From NCBI GenBank assembly GCA_001792895.1, contig MARA01000004.1, positions 1,860,001-1,924,000 of the forward strand: a stretch of 64,000 bases of DNA, given 5' to 3'. Source of the DNA: Lentinus brumalis (taxonomy: Eukaryota > Basidiomycota > Agaricomycetes > Polyporales > Polyporaceae). The notes beneath the pieces were generated by a model. That model did not search any database. It was not told where the DNA came from and worked only from the letters and a program-made list of their open reading frames with translations. Below are positions 1-9,933 of the stretch, one piece after another. How positions within the stretch are numbered: position 1 is the stretch's first letter; every line of letters starts with the position of its first letter. The position numbers and the translations under genes are program-made.

Positions 1-66
1 GTCGTCGAGTGGTGGATGCCTACAAACATCCATGTTATCTTCACGGAGACCGCTCAGGAAACATAC

Positions 67-230
67 CAGGCGGTCAGGATCCCCGATGAGTTCCAGGCCG
101 ATGAGGGCAGAAGGACGCGTACAATATTGTTGAGGTCAATGTGGGGAGGGGCAACGCCCGCGGGCAGGCCCGTGTTTGCGATCCCCTGCGAGCGCTGGAG
201 AAGGATGGTCCCGACAATCCGAGCAGTCTT
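67..230 (-). CDS. Possible partial exon of an unidentified gene at the left edge
   Basis: On the minus strand a stretch of about 54 codons is open between a good acceptor (a CCGCAG ending at 231) and a GTATGT donor starting at 66. It reads K-T-A-R-I-V-G-T-I-L-L-Q and later L-N-N-I-V-R-V-L-L-P, a hydrophobic, protein-like composition. If real, it is an internal exon of a gene whose 3' part lies outside the window and whose 5' part would lie between 231 and 424. I do not recognise the protein. A short ATG-started frame at 384 does not join it in phase, so this remains a weak call. Confidence 0.25.
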
Positions 231-424
231 CTGCGGTACAGAAGAGGTTTCTTGTGTTAAAAACTAGTACATTGACGTGTAGATACCTGTCGCTATGATG
301 CCTATGTGAGATATCTATGACAGAGAGCAGAACACGGTCAAATGTACATGAGAAGTCCGCGGCGAGCACTATCCAAGAAAGCATGTACGATAGTTTGACG
401 ATAGTCCATGAAAAGTCCGCGCGT

Positions 425-1607
425 CTATAGCAACGCTGCTATCGACCCTATGTTGAGCCCCAGCCCCTTCAAGACGCCCTGTAAAATGCCGTGTGAGCAC
501 GTCCATAATTCGTAAGTATCGTAAGTCATACCTCAAGCTCCGACAAGGAACTGCCCAGGTTGCACCCGAAGTTCACCGACTGGTTGATGGTTGTGCTGAT
601 GGGAATGAGCATGATGTTGAGCCCGACCTGTGATAGCAAGCATACAGAGTCAGTGCTACAGCCCCCGCACAGTTTCAGACTGGAGCTTACCTTGATCTTG
701 ACGGTAACCGAGACCTGAGTGGCAGGGACGTTGGGATTAACGCCACACTTCGTCGCCAGGTCCGTGATTACTGCGCCGGTCGGATCATCTGCTGCGTCAT
801 ACTCGATGGTGACGGGGAAGGTGAAGTTGGTCTGTGTGTGGTCCTTGAACTTGATATCCGCCATATGTCCCGAGCCCACCTGGGTGTTGTTAATGGGGTA
901 GATGACGCTAGCATCGAGGGACGACAAGATGACCGTGAAGTAGTTTGGGTTGTTTACACTGGAGCAGCATAAGCTTTGGGCGGTAAGAACGATCGGAGAG
1001 AGCATACCTGATGTCTACGGGAAGCGCGATGCTGAAGCTGGTTCCATTCACGCTGAACGTGCTCAGATCGGGCGTCGGCTGGCCAATGATGATGTTTGGT
1101 GGGCGGAGCCACTGCATTGCAGTATGAGCTTCCCGTGTAAGCAATTTCCGCAGTCAGACTCACCAGAGCAAGAGACAGCACGATGCTGATCAAGAAGAAG
1201 AGAAACACCATGATCGTACAGCAGAAGAACCTGCCGAAACAGCTCGCACGCGAGCCCTTCGTCCACATCTTCCCCTGATAGTCTTTCCGCCATCGTCGTA
1301 TGTTCCCTGGAGTCCTACAGGTGAGAGCAAGTGGCGTAAGTGAGACACTCAGCAAGATGATTTGAGACGTATACACGCACTTGTCTCCGATAGGAGGCGG
1401 AACTATATCTTCGTCTTCGAAAGTACTGCCCGTCCTCTCCTTCGTCCTCCCAGACGGGTCCTGGTCGGAATACCCGTACCCACCACCGAGTCCTCCCTGG
1501 TCATATCCTCTGGCTTGTTGCTGTTGTACTTCGTAGGGGTTGAAGGGTGCATCCTGGTACTGGGGCTGCGGATACTGTCCGCTTGTGTAGGGGTCGTGGT
1601 ATGCCAT
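425..1607 (-). CDS. LEA-2-like single-pass membrane protein
   Basis: Six exons join in phase: 1607-1381, 1314-1164, 1111-1008, 958-691, 627-532 and 478-425, giving 299 residues and a TAG stop. The first about 80 residues are rich in Y, Q, P and G. A basic stretch with a Cys pair (R-F-F-C-C) precedes one transmembrane helix at about residues 106-127 (F-L-F-F-L-I-S-I-V-L-S-L-A-L). The rest is predicted extracytoplasmic and carries motifs typical of the basidiomycete LEA-2-like family: W-L-R-P-P-N just after the helix, then D-I-S-V-N-N-P-N-Y-F, Y-P-I-N-N-T and T-N-F-T-F-P. The family resembles plant LEA-2/NDR1 proteins and is a common hypothetical membrane protein of Agaricomycetes; its molecular job is not established. 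The start follows the family's M-A-Y-H-D-P-Y-T opening. No defect was seen. Confidence 0.85.
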
Positions 1608-2100
1608 CAGACTGGAAGCGTATGCAATCGGTCTTGGTCGTAAATGTCTGGTCGTGAAAGCAGCAGGGTAAACTAGGCAAATGTAGAGTGAGGGTAAACA
1701 AGACGGCGACCGGCGCAGGGTGTGGTGGGGTGAGAGTTATAAGGCCGAGTGTGAAGCTATGGAGGCCCACAAGCGGCGGAGGCCACAGCCTTGGCGCAGC
1801 CGTCATCCGCAGTACGCGGTCCACGTGGAATTGGCGCGCAACCCCTCGCTCCAGGACTAGTAGTAAGTACTCGTACTTGGCAACACAAATTCAACATTGA
1901 TGTGCTTGGAGTGTCCTGAACACGACCCTTCAAAGATGAGAGAAGAACGACATTCCGCTGACATTACATTCAAGTTGACTGGGTATATGCGCATAGGCTG
2001 TACATCCGTATTTGCAATGGGTCCATACCGAGACATTAGTACCGAGTGCCCAAACCGAGCGACAGCAGACCCTCGTCAGGAGCAACAGCGCCCAAAGCCA
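1608..2100. other. Intergenic, nothing recognised
   Basis: This 493-base gap lies between the start of the LEA-2-like gene and the stop of the RING gene, both on the minus strand. It should hold the promoter of the former and the 3' end of the latter. Short open frames here (for example 1897-2163, +) have no recognisable content and no supporting splice pattern. Confidence 0.5.
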
Positions 2101-3656
2101 TCATCTTGCAGTACCAGGAACGAACGGAGCTCGCTGTCCTCCAGACCCAGACATAGCTATTGACGGAGACCGAGAGGGCGCTTGAGAAATCGCGCCAGAA
2201 CCGACCAGATGACCGGAGCTGGAGCCAGCGGTGGCGGCAGAGGGACGTGTGCTTGAAGGGAGGAACCTTTGAGGGTGCTGAGCCTTGTGCTGTGGTGTTA
2301 TAACGAACGTGCGCGAGCTTGTGGCCGGGTTGACAGTCGCAGTTGCTCTGCTAGGCGTTTGCGGGACGAAACGTTGTGAGCCGTTGTTCGACGAAGACGG
2401 CAAGAAGGAAGGTCGCTGCAGGAGTCCACCAGGAGTCGCTGGCGGGCCCATGGTAGATCTCAGGTCCGCGACGCGAGTCGACGAACTCGACATTGCAGGG
2501 GGAGGCATCATCCGACCATCATGGGAGACGGTTTCCATAGCTTGCATACGTCGCATCGGACCGCTCTGAGCGTGAGTGAGCACCGGGACGGACATTGTCT
2601 GAGGTTGGGCGCTGCGAGGTGGGACGTATGCGTATTGCCTGCATACAACCGACCATCAGCTCGCGCGTTGCTGACGCTAAATGCTTGCCCTGCTCACGCG
2701 ATGCTTTGCTGGGACCCTGCCGGCTCGTACGTCTGTATAGATTGTCGCGAATTGAAGTGAGGTGGATGATGACCCGGGGGCAATGTCAACCGGTCTGGTC
2801 CGTGCGGCGTTGGTGCAGACGCTGTCGACCGAGGACTAGATGTTCGGTGTCCGGCGTAACTACTAAATGGGCATCAATACCGGTATCATGTCGCAATGGG
2901 TGACAACCTGGCTCACACATCCTCGTCCACACGTCGCCGTTTGTTGCTGTGCAGTGTGCGCTCATCTCCGTTATTGATTTGGAGATGTTGCCTGAGCTGC
3001 TGGTTCTCCAACTTCAGTTCGTCGACGAGCCTGCGGCAAACGAGATCAGTGACGGCACGCGCTCTTGAACATGAGCCAGCTCTACTTCTTCAGTCGCTTT
3101 GTCTCCGCGTGCTCCTCCTTGAGGCGGTCATAAAGAGGGCGATATTGTATGTACTTCTTCCTGAAGTACCTGAGCAAGTTCGCCATCATGTTCATTTGGA
3201 ACTAGAACGACACTGTGAGAGGGAAGACAGTCTCGAACCGAGTTGTACGAACCCTGAGAGCGTAGCCAACGGCATCGAACGCGGTGGGCGCAGATGCGAA
3301 CCATTGCGACATAGGCGGCTCCAGCTGAAACTCATGAGGAGTGAATAGAGAGTATGTGAGCACTCGGCTCACCTCTCGCGCCAAAGGCATCAACTGGACC
3401 CCTTGGCCGCCGCACTCCGAGCAGCTATGATCCGGATCTTCGTAGCGGCAGGAAACCTTCAGGCTGCCCGCATGAGCTCAAAAGTTACGGCGAGCAACTC
3501 ACTGATGTGACTGTTGCAAACAACATGGCCGCACTCTGTCAGCCAGAATGGCACCGTGGATAGCGTGCCATTCTCCTTGACGAATTCGAGGTGGCAGATT
3601 CCGCAGTTGACGAACTCCCAGAAGTCCAGGTCGGGCGCTGCTGAGACGTTCGACAT
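2101..3656 (-). CDS. Zip3/RNF212/HEI10-like RING protein (meiotic crossover factor family)
   Basis: The start at 3656 opens a RING: Cys18-x2-Cys21, Cys42-x-His44-x2-Cys47, His50, and after the first intron N-P-D-H-S-Cys-x2-Cys. The order C-x2-C...E-C-G-H-V-V-C-N-S-H fits the Zip3/RNF212/HEI10 type of SUMO or ubiquitin E3 that marks crossover sites in meiosis. It is followed by Q-L-M-P-L-A-R-E, a helical segment with F-Q-M-N-M-M-A-N-L-L-R-Y-F-R, a coiled coil (R-P-L-Y-D-R-L-K-E-E-H-A-E) and a long Ser/Pro/Thr-rich tail ending at 2101. About seven exons join in phase; one donor (AA|GTAGAG near 3098) is weak. RING plus coiled coil plus disordered tail matches the family, but E3 substrate type (SUMO or ubiquitin) cannot be told from sequence. 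Confidence 0.75.
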
Positions 3657-4133
3657 TCAGTGCCAGCAGTGTCGCAGATGAGTAGCGAGAGCAGCCACTA
3701 GAAGTCCAGAAGCACTGCAGAAGAGGGCGAACGGCGACTATGTGATGACGAGTAGCAAACAGAGGGAGAGTTGGCCAGCCAGACGCCGCGACGCGTCCAA
3801 CATGACCGCGTCACGGACGCGGTCACTTCCATACGTTTCTGGTCAAAAGGCTGTCACATCGCTGGAAGTGCACTATACTCTCAACACTGCGGAGATGATA
3901 GAGGAGAAATAGACCAAGCAGCTGGTTGCAGTGAACAGTGCGCGTGAGCTTATCAGTACTTTACAGAAGGTGGACAAAGGGAGCGTGCACGGTGCACCCA
4001 CACTGGGCGGTGGCGGTGGGCGCTGGGATCCGCATACGACCCAGACACAAACTTACCTCAGTTCCCACTCGCCCTCCGTCTTACACCTCTCTGGCTCGCG
4101 GGTTTCTCCTCGACGTCCGCCTCAGCGACGGCC
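3657..4133. promoter_or_regulatory. Bidirectional promoter between the RING gene and the JmjC gene
   Basis: The two genes diverge from this 477-base interval, so it must hold both promoters or 5' leaders. It contains the octamer GACGCGTC (core ACGCGT, the MluI cell-cycle box bound by MBF-type factors in ascomycete yeasts) at 3790-3797 and, just downstream, a perfect inverted repeat at 3803-3825. No clear TATA box was seen. Function as a regulatory site is inferred only. Confidence 0.5.
3803..3825. repeat. Perfect 10-bp inverted repeat in the shared promoter
   Basis: The arms TGACCGCGTC (3803-3812) and GACGCGGTCA (3816-3825) are exact reverse complements separated by ACG. The symmetry suits a dimeric DNA-binding protein. 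It lies six bases downstream of a GACGCGTC octamer. Confidence 0.75.
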
Positions 4134-7100
4134 ATGGAAACTGCCCGCCGAAGGCTCATGCAGAATCAGCCGCCCGGCACCGAGGGCTTCACAACCGCGC
4201 CCAGTCCTCCGAGGTCCACAATTCCTCTGCCCCGACGCAATGCCACGCCCGCTCAGACAACCTCACATCAGAGCCCCACACAAACACAACATAGGCCGGG
4301 GGCCTCCGTCGCGTCTTCACCACCGGGACCTTCCACGTCAATTCCTTTAGCAGCCGGCTCTGCAGTCGCTCCTATCGCGCGCGCCGCTTCCCCTGCGAGA
4401 ACTGGCGAGAAGCTGTCGACGCCGTACCTGACGTGCAAACAGTGGGACGTCCAGGACATGGTCAAGACCCACAGTAACTTCCGTCCCGTACGCAGGGTGT
4501 CTGCACTGGCGCCTCCGGCTGAATTGCTACGGGAGCTCGCTGAGTACGAGAAGTCCGGTTTACCTCTCATCATCGAGGACTGGCACAAGCATCCTGGATG
4601 GAAGAAAGAGCTTTTGGGCATCGACTGGCTACTTGCAAATGTCGGCGACAAAGGTACGCAGCATAAGCTTCTCTACGTACGCGCGAAGTGCGAACGTTTT
4701 GCTATTCAAGAAATCCCCGTTCGTAACGTGCACAACCGGAAGGACACTACAATGAAAATGTCAAGATTCGTCGAGGTGTCGCGCGCTCAGGATGTGCACC
4801 ACGTCTCCGGAGGTCCGTGAGCACTTGTCGTTGTCAACTGTTTGCACATTTACATTTTTGGGCAGAATCAGAGAGGTACTACTGGAAAGACGGCGAGTGT
4901 CCAAGCCAGTGGAAGGATTGGTTGCAGGGCGTGCTCCCAGCACCGATTCTACCGGGCTCCAGAGATGACCTATTGCGCCATCTGCTCCCCTCTGTATGTT
5001 TCCTCAATCTTTTTCATTCTCTGAACAGTGCTCACCCGCTTCTACGTTTCTCTAGGAATCCGTGGAGACCCTACTTTGCTATCTCGGCGTAGGTGACACA
5101 TACACGCCTGCCCACAAGGACTTATGCGCATCCTCGGGACACAACCTCATGTGTTTCTCCGAGGATGACGGCTCGTCCTTCTGGTTTATGACGGCGTCAG
5201 ACGCCGCACCACAGGTTGCCGAGTACTTCCAGAAAGAGCTGAGACAGGAGCTCGACTGGGAGACACACGTCACCACTGTTGACGAGTGGGGGCGCGCCGA
5301 TTTCAACGTCTACGTCGCTGAGCAGAAAGTCGGCGACCTCGTCCTTGTACCACCCCGAAGTGTTCATCAAGTCGTGAACCGCGGTGGACTTGCGATGAAG
5401 CTGAGCTGGTCCCGGATGGCGCCGACGAACCTGAAGACTGCACTGTGGAGTGAATTGCCCATTTACCACAGGTATGTTTTGCGGCCTCGCTTCAGGTCTC
5501 ACTTATTCATTCATTTGAAGAGTATGTCGACCCGAACAGTATCGTGTCAAGACGGTCCTATATCGTTCCCTGCTCTATTACGCTGACGAGCTACGTTCCG
5601 CTCTTGGAGAAGGCGCAAAGGCGAGCAACAAGTCTACTCGAAGCGGCTTGGTCGAGTACGGCTCGTCGATCGACAGTCACGAGGACGACGAAAATCCTTT
5701 CGTGCAGCCTCCACAGACCAATGAACAGCTCGCCATCGAGCTTTGGCGGCTCGTCCATCTCTTCGATGACGTGCTGAAACAAGAGCACGCGTCATGTCAC
5801 GACGAACTCGAGCACATCACTCGTTCGGAGACAAGTTCGCGCTGGTCGCTGTCTGCGAATGACACCGGCAGGAAGCATACCCGGATCGCCCCTCCATCCC
5901 CTGCTCCCGAGCATGGGAGTGATCGCAAGAGTTCATACAACCTTGCTTGCGACTTCTGCGGCGCCGACATCTTCCAAAGCTTCTTCGAGTGCCAGCGTTG
6001 TCGCGCAGAAGGCGACGAAGAAGCGCAGATCGGCGATGGGCTACTGGTCTGCCCAGCGTGTTATGTCGAAGGTCGCACGTGTAGCTGTGACGACATGCAT
6101 CCCCGGCAATGTCGGCCGTTCGACGTGTTACTTCAGGACCGCAACGAGGCAGCGAGCTTGCTGTCGCGTGCACCTCTGCCGATCAACAAAAAAGGAGGCG
6201 AGGCGACGTCGCCTTTGCTGGAAAGGTGCGTCATACTACTCGTGAAGCTCGCTTGCAATCTTGACTGTTCTTTGCAGGCACTTGAAAGGCCGCGACACAA
6301 TTCGTGTCTTCGAAGCTGCTTGCGCACTGCACCATATGAAGAATAACACCACTGTGGAGATGGTAATATTCAATTGCCCTATTGCGTTACTATCTTATAA
6401 CCGCGCTTTGGCAGTCTAACACAACTCGCCGCTGTCGAATCAGCGTCAAATCCCTTGAGAACCACTATATGCCAATCATCTCAGGATTGCGGTGTTCAAT
6501 GTGCCATTCCGCCAAATGCTATATTCACCTCCTCAGCGCGGGCACTCACTGCGCAGAGGCACTGCTTGCATCCCGCGTAAGCGATGCATTCTATCACGAG
6601 GTACACAAGAACAATGCGGCGGGGACAAAACAGCGACCGCCAACTTTGTACGATGTGCGCGGATCCGACGTGCAGGAAAGACTCGTCGTTGCAGCCAAAA
6701 GCTTCCCGAGGTGCAAACCGGGTCACTCGAAGCTTCAGCTGGGCTGGTACGACAATGAATTCCAGGCGAGTACTGCATTGCGTTCATCCTCACTAACGAC
6801 TCATCTGTACGCGTTCCTCTCAGGTTGCAGACCCCATCCTCGACACAGAGATATCACACCCAGTCGAACCCAGTTCTCAGTCACCAAATCGCGAAGAATC
6901 CCCCTTGACACCTATCAGTAGTCCAGCGAAGGAATCGGACTCTTCGCCGATCTCCGTTCCCAACGCTTCGAGACAAGCAGAGCAGTCGATGCCATTTGAG
7001 AAAGACGACGACTCTGTCATCTCTATCAACTCCGATTCCGACGATGATCAACACGATGCACCCGTCACGCGCTCCTCTTCTCTCGCCAAGCGTAAGGTAA

Positions 7101-9632
7101 ACCGTGCTTATGTTGAGCTGAAGTCTGTGGCAAGTCTGCGCCGCACATCGTCTCCGGCATCCATTGATCTGGAGCCACGATGCAAAAAACGTCGTTTGGA
7201 GAAGGGTAACCAAGAGGCAGAAGCAAGTACGTCTAATAGGCCAGCAGGCCCACTTATGGTATTTGCATGCATTCCTTTTCGTGTTGCTGCTTACTGTGCT
7301 CACTCTGCCTAAGTCGACCAGGGACAAGCCAATTGGAAAGAGACCGTCGGGGCACATACGAGAGTCCTATGGCTCTGATCTCGCCTCAGTCTTGTCCCGA
7401 GCAAACGAGACAGCTCCAATATTCACGCAGCCGGTACTACCTAACCGCTTCGTGGCGCAGCATCAAAGCGCCCTACGACGCATCATATCTCCAGACCCCG
7501 AAGGAAGCACTCCTCCGCTGGCCATCACCGAACCTTCCAGCCCACTTCCCCGTCTGTCCAGTGGCGTCCCTGCTAAGCTCAACTCCGCACTTTCATTTCA
7601 AGGTGCGCAGCCGTCCGTGCTGCCCACCACTCCAAGCGCCACCCGCCAATCTCGGCTTTCACTAAGGGAACATGGTGTCTCAGCGACCCTTGCCATCACC
7701 ACCACTCCCGAGCAAGCACCCACATCTGCGCCGCCCCGGAAACGCAGGAAGCCCGGCCCACCTGGTATTCGCAGGCAGGACTTCTCCACTTATCTGAAAC
7801 GCCGCGAGCAAGCGACACAGTCAGCAACAGAATCAGGTCGCACGTCTCGTCTCCAGGGGATGGATGTTGACGAAGCAGCGATGATGGAGGTCGACGACAC
7901 ACCAGAGCTCCTCGCTCGGCGAACGCCTTCCGCGGCTCAGGGCGCCACCAACCCTCCCCCTACCCAACCTGAGATTTCACTTTCCAAGGCCTCTGTCTCC
8001 TCCATATCTTCTTTGACCGTGTCTACTCAGAGTTTCGGCGCTTCGCCAGAGCGTACTGGGCCTTCGTCAGAGCGTACTGGGCATCCACCGTCAAGTCCTC
8101 GGATCGTGCAGGCTCTTCCTGACGAGAATCCTCCCGTACCGGGTTCCAGTCAAGCTACCACTCCTCAACCTCTTCGTACTGCCGCCTCTTCCTCGGTGCT
8201 AGGGACAACGGAGGCTCGAACTTCGGCCTTCTCAGGCCCCTTGCGCGCTCTTGCTGATTCGATAGATTCCCTTCCCGACTTCTTGCGTCCCGCGGTCAAT
8301 CCAGAAGTCGAGCAGGCCATTGAGCACATGAGGGATGAGATTCGAGGTCTCCGTGCGGAGTTGCAGACAGCGCAATCTCGCGATTCAGAGCTCGAGCGGC
8401 GAGTCAAGACCTTAGAGGATGAGAAGACGGTGCTTCAGGAGACCCTGCAGCGCGAGCGGGCCGAAAGGTCTTATGCTGCAAAAAGTATACGGGAGTTGGA
8501 CGATAGGACTGGTCGCCTCGAGAAGAAACCACCGCCCTACGACGCAATCGAACGCTATGTCAGGGAGACCGTCTCGAGTCTCATGCCTTCATTTCGTGGC
8601 CAGCTCCAAGAAGTGGCGAGCCACGCGGTGCACGAGGCAGTCAGCAGCGGCTCATTCAATTTCGTGCAGACTGTGGCGCTGCATACGGCAGTTCAGCCCT
8701 CCAACGTCCCTTATCGCCAGCAGATCGACTCTGGTAAACCGGTACGTGCTATGGATCTTGGCGAACATCTGACCACCCATACTTACGTGCGACTAGATTC
8801 CGCAGGGCCCTGCTGGTTATCCTCATCCCAACAATCGGCAGTACGGACGGGGTGGCCCACAGCGTAATCATGGCCCCCGCCCTCAGGACCAGTATCAGTA
8901 TCAGAATGGGAGCAGAGATGGACCCCCCGACCGTGGCCACTTCCATCCTGGTCCCCGCTATCAAGGCCCGAGTCATCCTGACATGAATCGCGATGATGAC
9001 CAAAGGCAGTCTCATCCGCGACCGATGAGCTCTGGCAGTCACAGTAGCTCAGAGAACGGCCATCATGTGAACCTCAACAACTGGCCTCGGAGGCAGGGCG
9101 GTTGGGACAACGACAAGTCTCGGCGGGCCGACTCTCCCCGTCGTGACCGCGAACGGAGTCGCAGTCCTGAACGCAGGAAGGACCGGGAGCCCACCCTCGG
9201 TAAGCCATCTCTCCCCCCCAAAGGATCCACCGCCAACGATGCGTTGCAGACTACATCGAACCCGAGCCAATGCCGCGCCTCAGGTCGGCCAACTGGGGTG
9301 AGGACCACACCTCATCGATTCAGCAGTTCGATGACGGAGACGACATGCGCGCAGTAGGCGGATCAAGCACGGATCCAGAGCTCTCGCCCATCTCGAGTTT
9401 CCCGCCGTCGGACAAGTCTCGAGCCCACTCGGAGATCCAGGATAGCAGCTCCTTCACCGAGCGAGGTGCGTCCGTTCGGTCAGCATCCCTTAGACAGCTC
9501 ACTGACTCCTCCGCTATAGATGCTCGCAATGAGGATTCGAAACCACCCAGCGGACCAAGGAGTAGCCATCGTCCAGCTCGATCTCCCGAACGTGGTCGCG
9601 GGAAATCCACGTCGAGGCTCATTCGCCAGTAG
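4134..9632 (+). CDS. Giant JmjC-domain protein, putative histone lysine demethylase
   Basis: About eleven exons join in phase into a protein of roughly 1,600 residues. The N-terminal about 100 residues are Pro/Ser/Thr-rich. A JmjC fold follows: the iron-binding pair H-x-D is seen in T-P-A-H-K-D-L-C-A-S at about residue 270 (near 5115), with S-F-W-F-M-T after it and the distal His in R-S-V-H-Q-V-V-N about 85 residues on (near 5365). JmjC enzymes are Fe(II)/2-oxoglutarate dioxygenases, often histone demethylases. A Cys-rich segment (C-D-F-C...C-Q-R-C...C-P-A-C...C-S-C, 5950-6095) and a second (C-S-M-C-H-S-A-K-C, near 6500) may bind zinc. Then come a Ser-rich region, a basic R-K-R-R-K-P-G stretch, a coiled coil (8310-8530), a Q/Y/G-rich part and an Arg/Ser tail ending at 9632. 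One intron (6766-6823) is GC-AG. The substrate is unknown. A split into two genes is possible but the frame argues against it. Confidence 0.75.
6766..6823 (+). other. GC-AG intron in the JmjC gene
   Basis: The exon ends CAG and the intron opens GCGAGT, contains a good branch sequence CACTAAC and ends CTCAG. Joining at these points keeps the frame (…F-Q|V-A-D-P-I-L-D-T…); no GT donor nearby does. Confidence 0.75.
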
Positions 9633-9933
9633 TTCCACGCTCATCTCTCGTCCCTCATTCGCCGTGTAGCATATCCTCCCTAATCTCACCTTTGTAGTCA
9701 ACCATGTATATCTGTCCACGTAGCCTCGACGATAATTCTCCGTTCGAGCAGGTTCTTCCCCTCTGTGTATGTCTTTCCGGAACGTCGTCCTTTCTGTGCA
9801 TCTTTACCCAACTCATCAAAGCGGTATCGGGATGTATTAGCCATATTATGCCGGACTGTAATCGTAAACGTAATGAGGTTGAAGGAAGCTGGGACGCGCA
9901 CGCGCGAGGATGTCATTGATAGCAATGGATGGG
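9633..9933. other. Convergent 3' region
   Basis: About 300 bases separate the stop of the JmjC gene from the apparent stop of the kinase on the other strand. I see no further gene. The kinase's last exon may end elsewhere in or near this interval. Confidence 0.4.
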
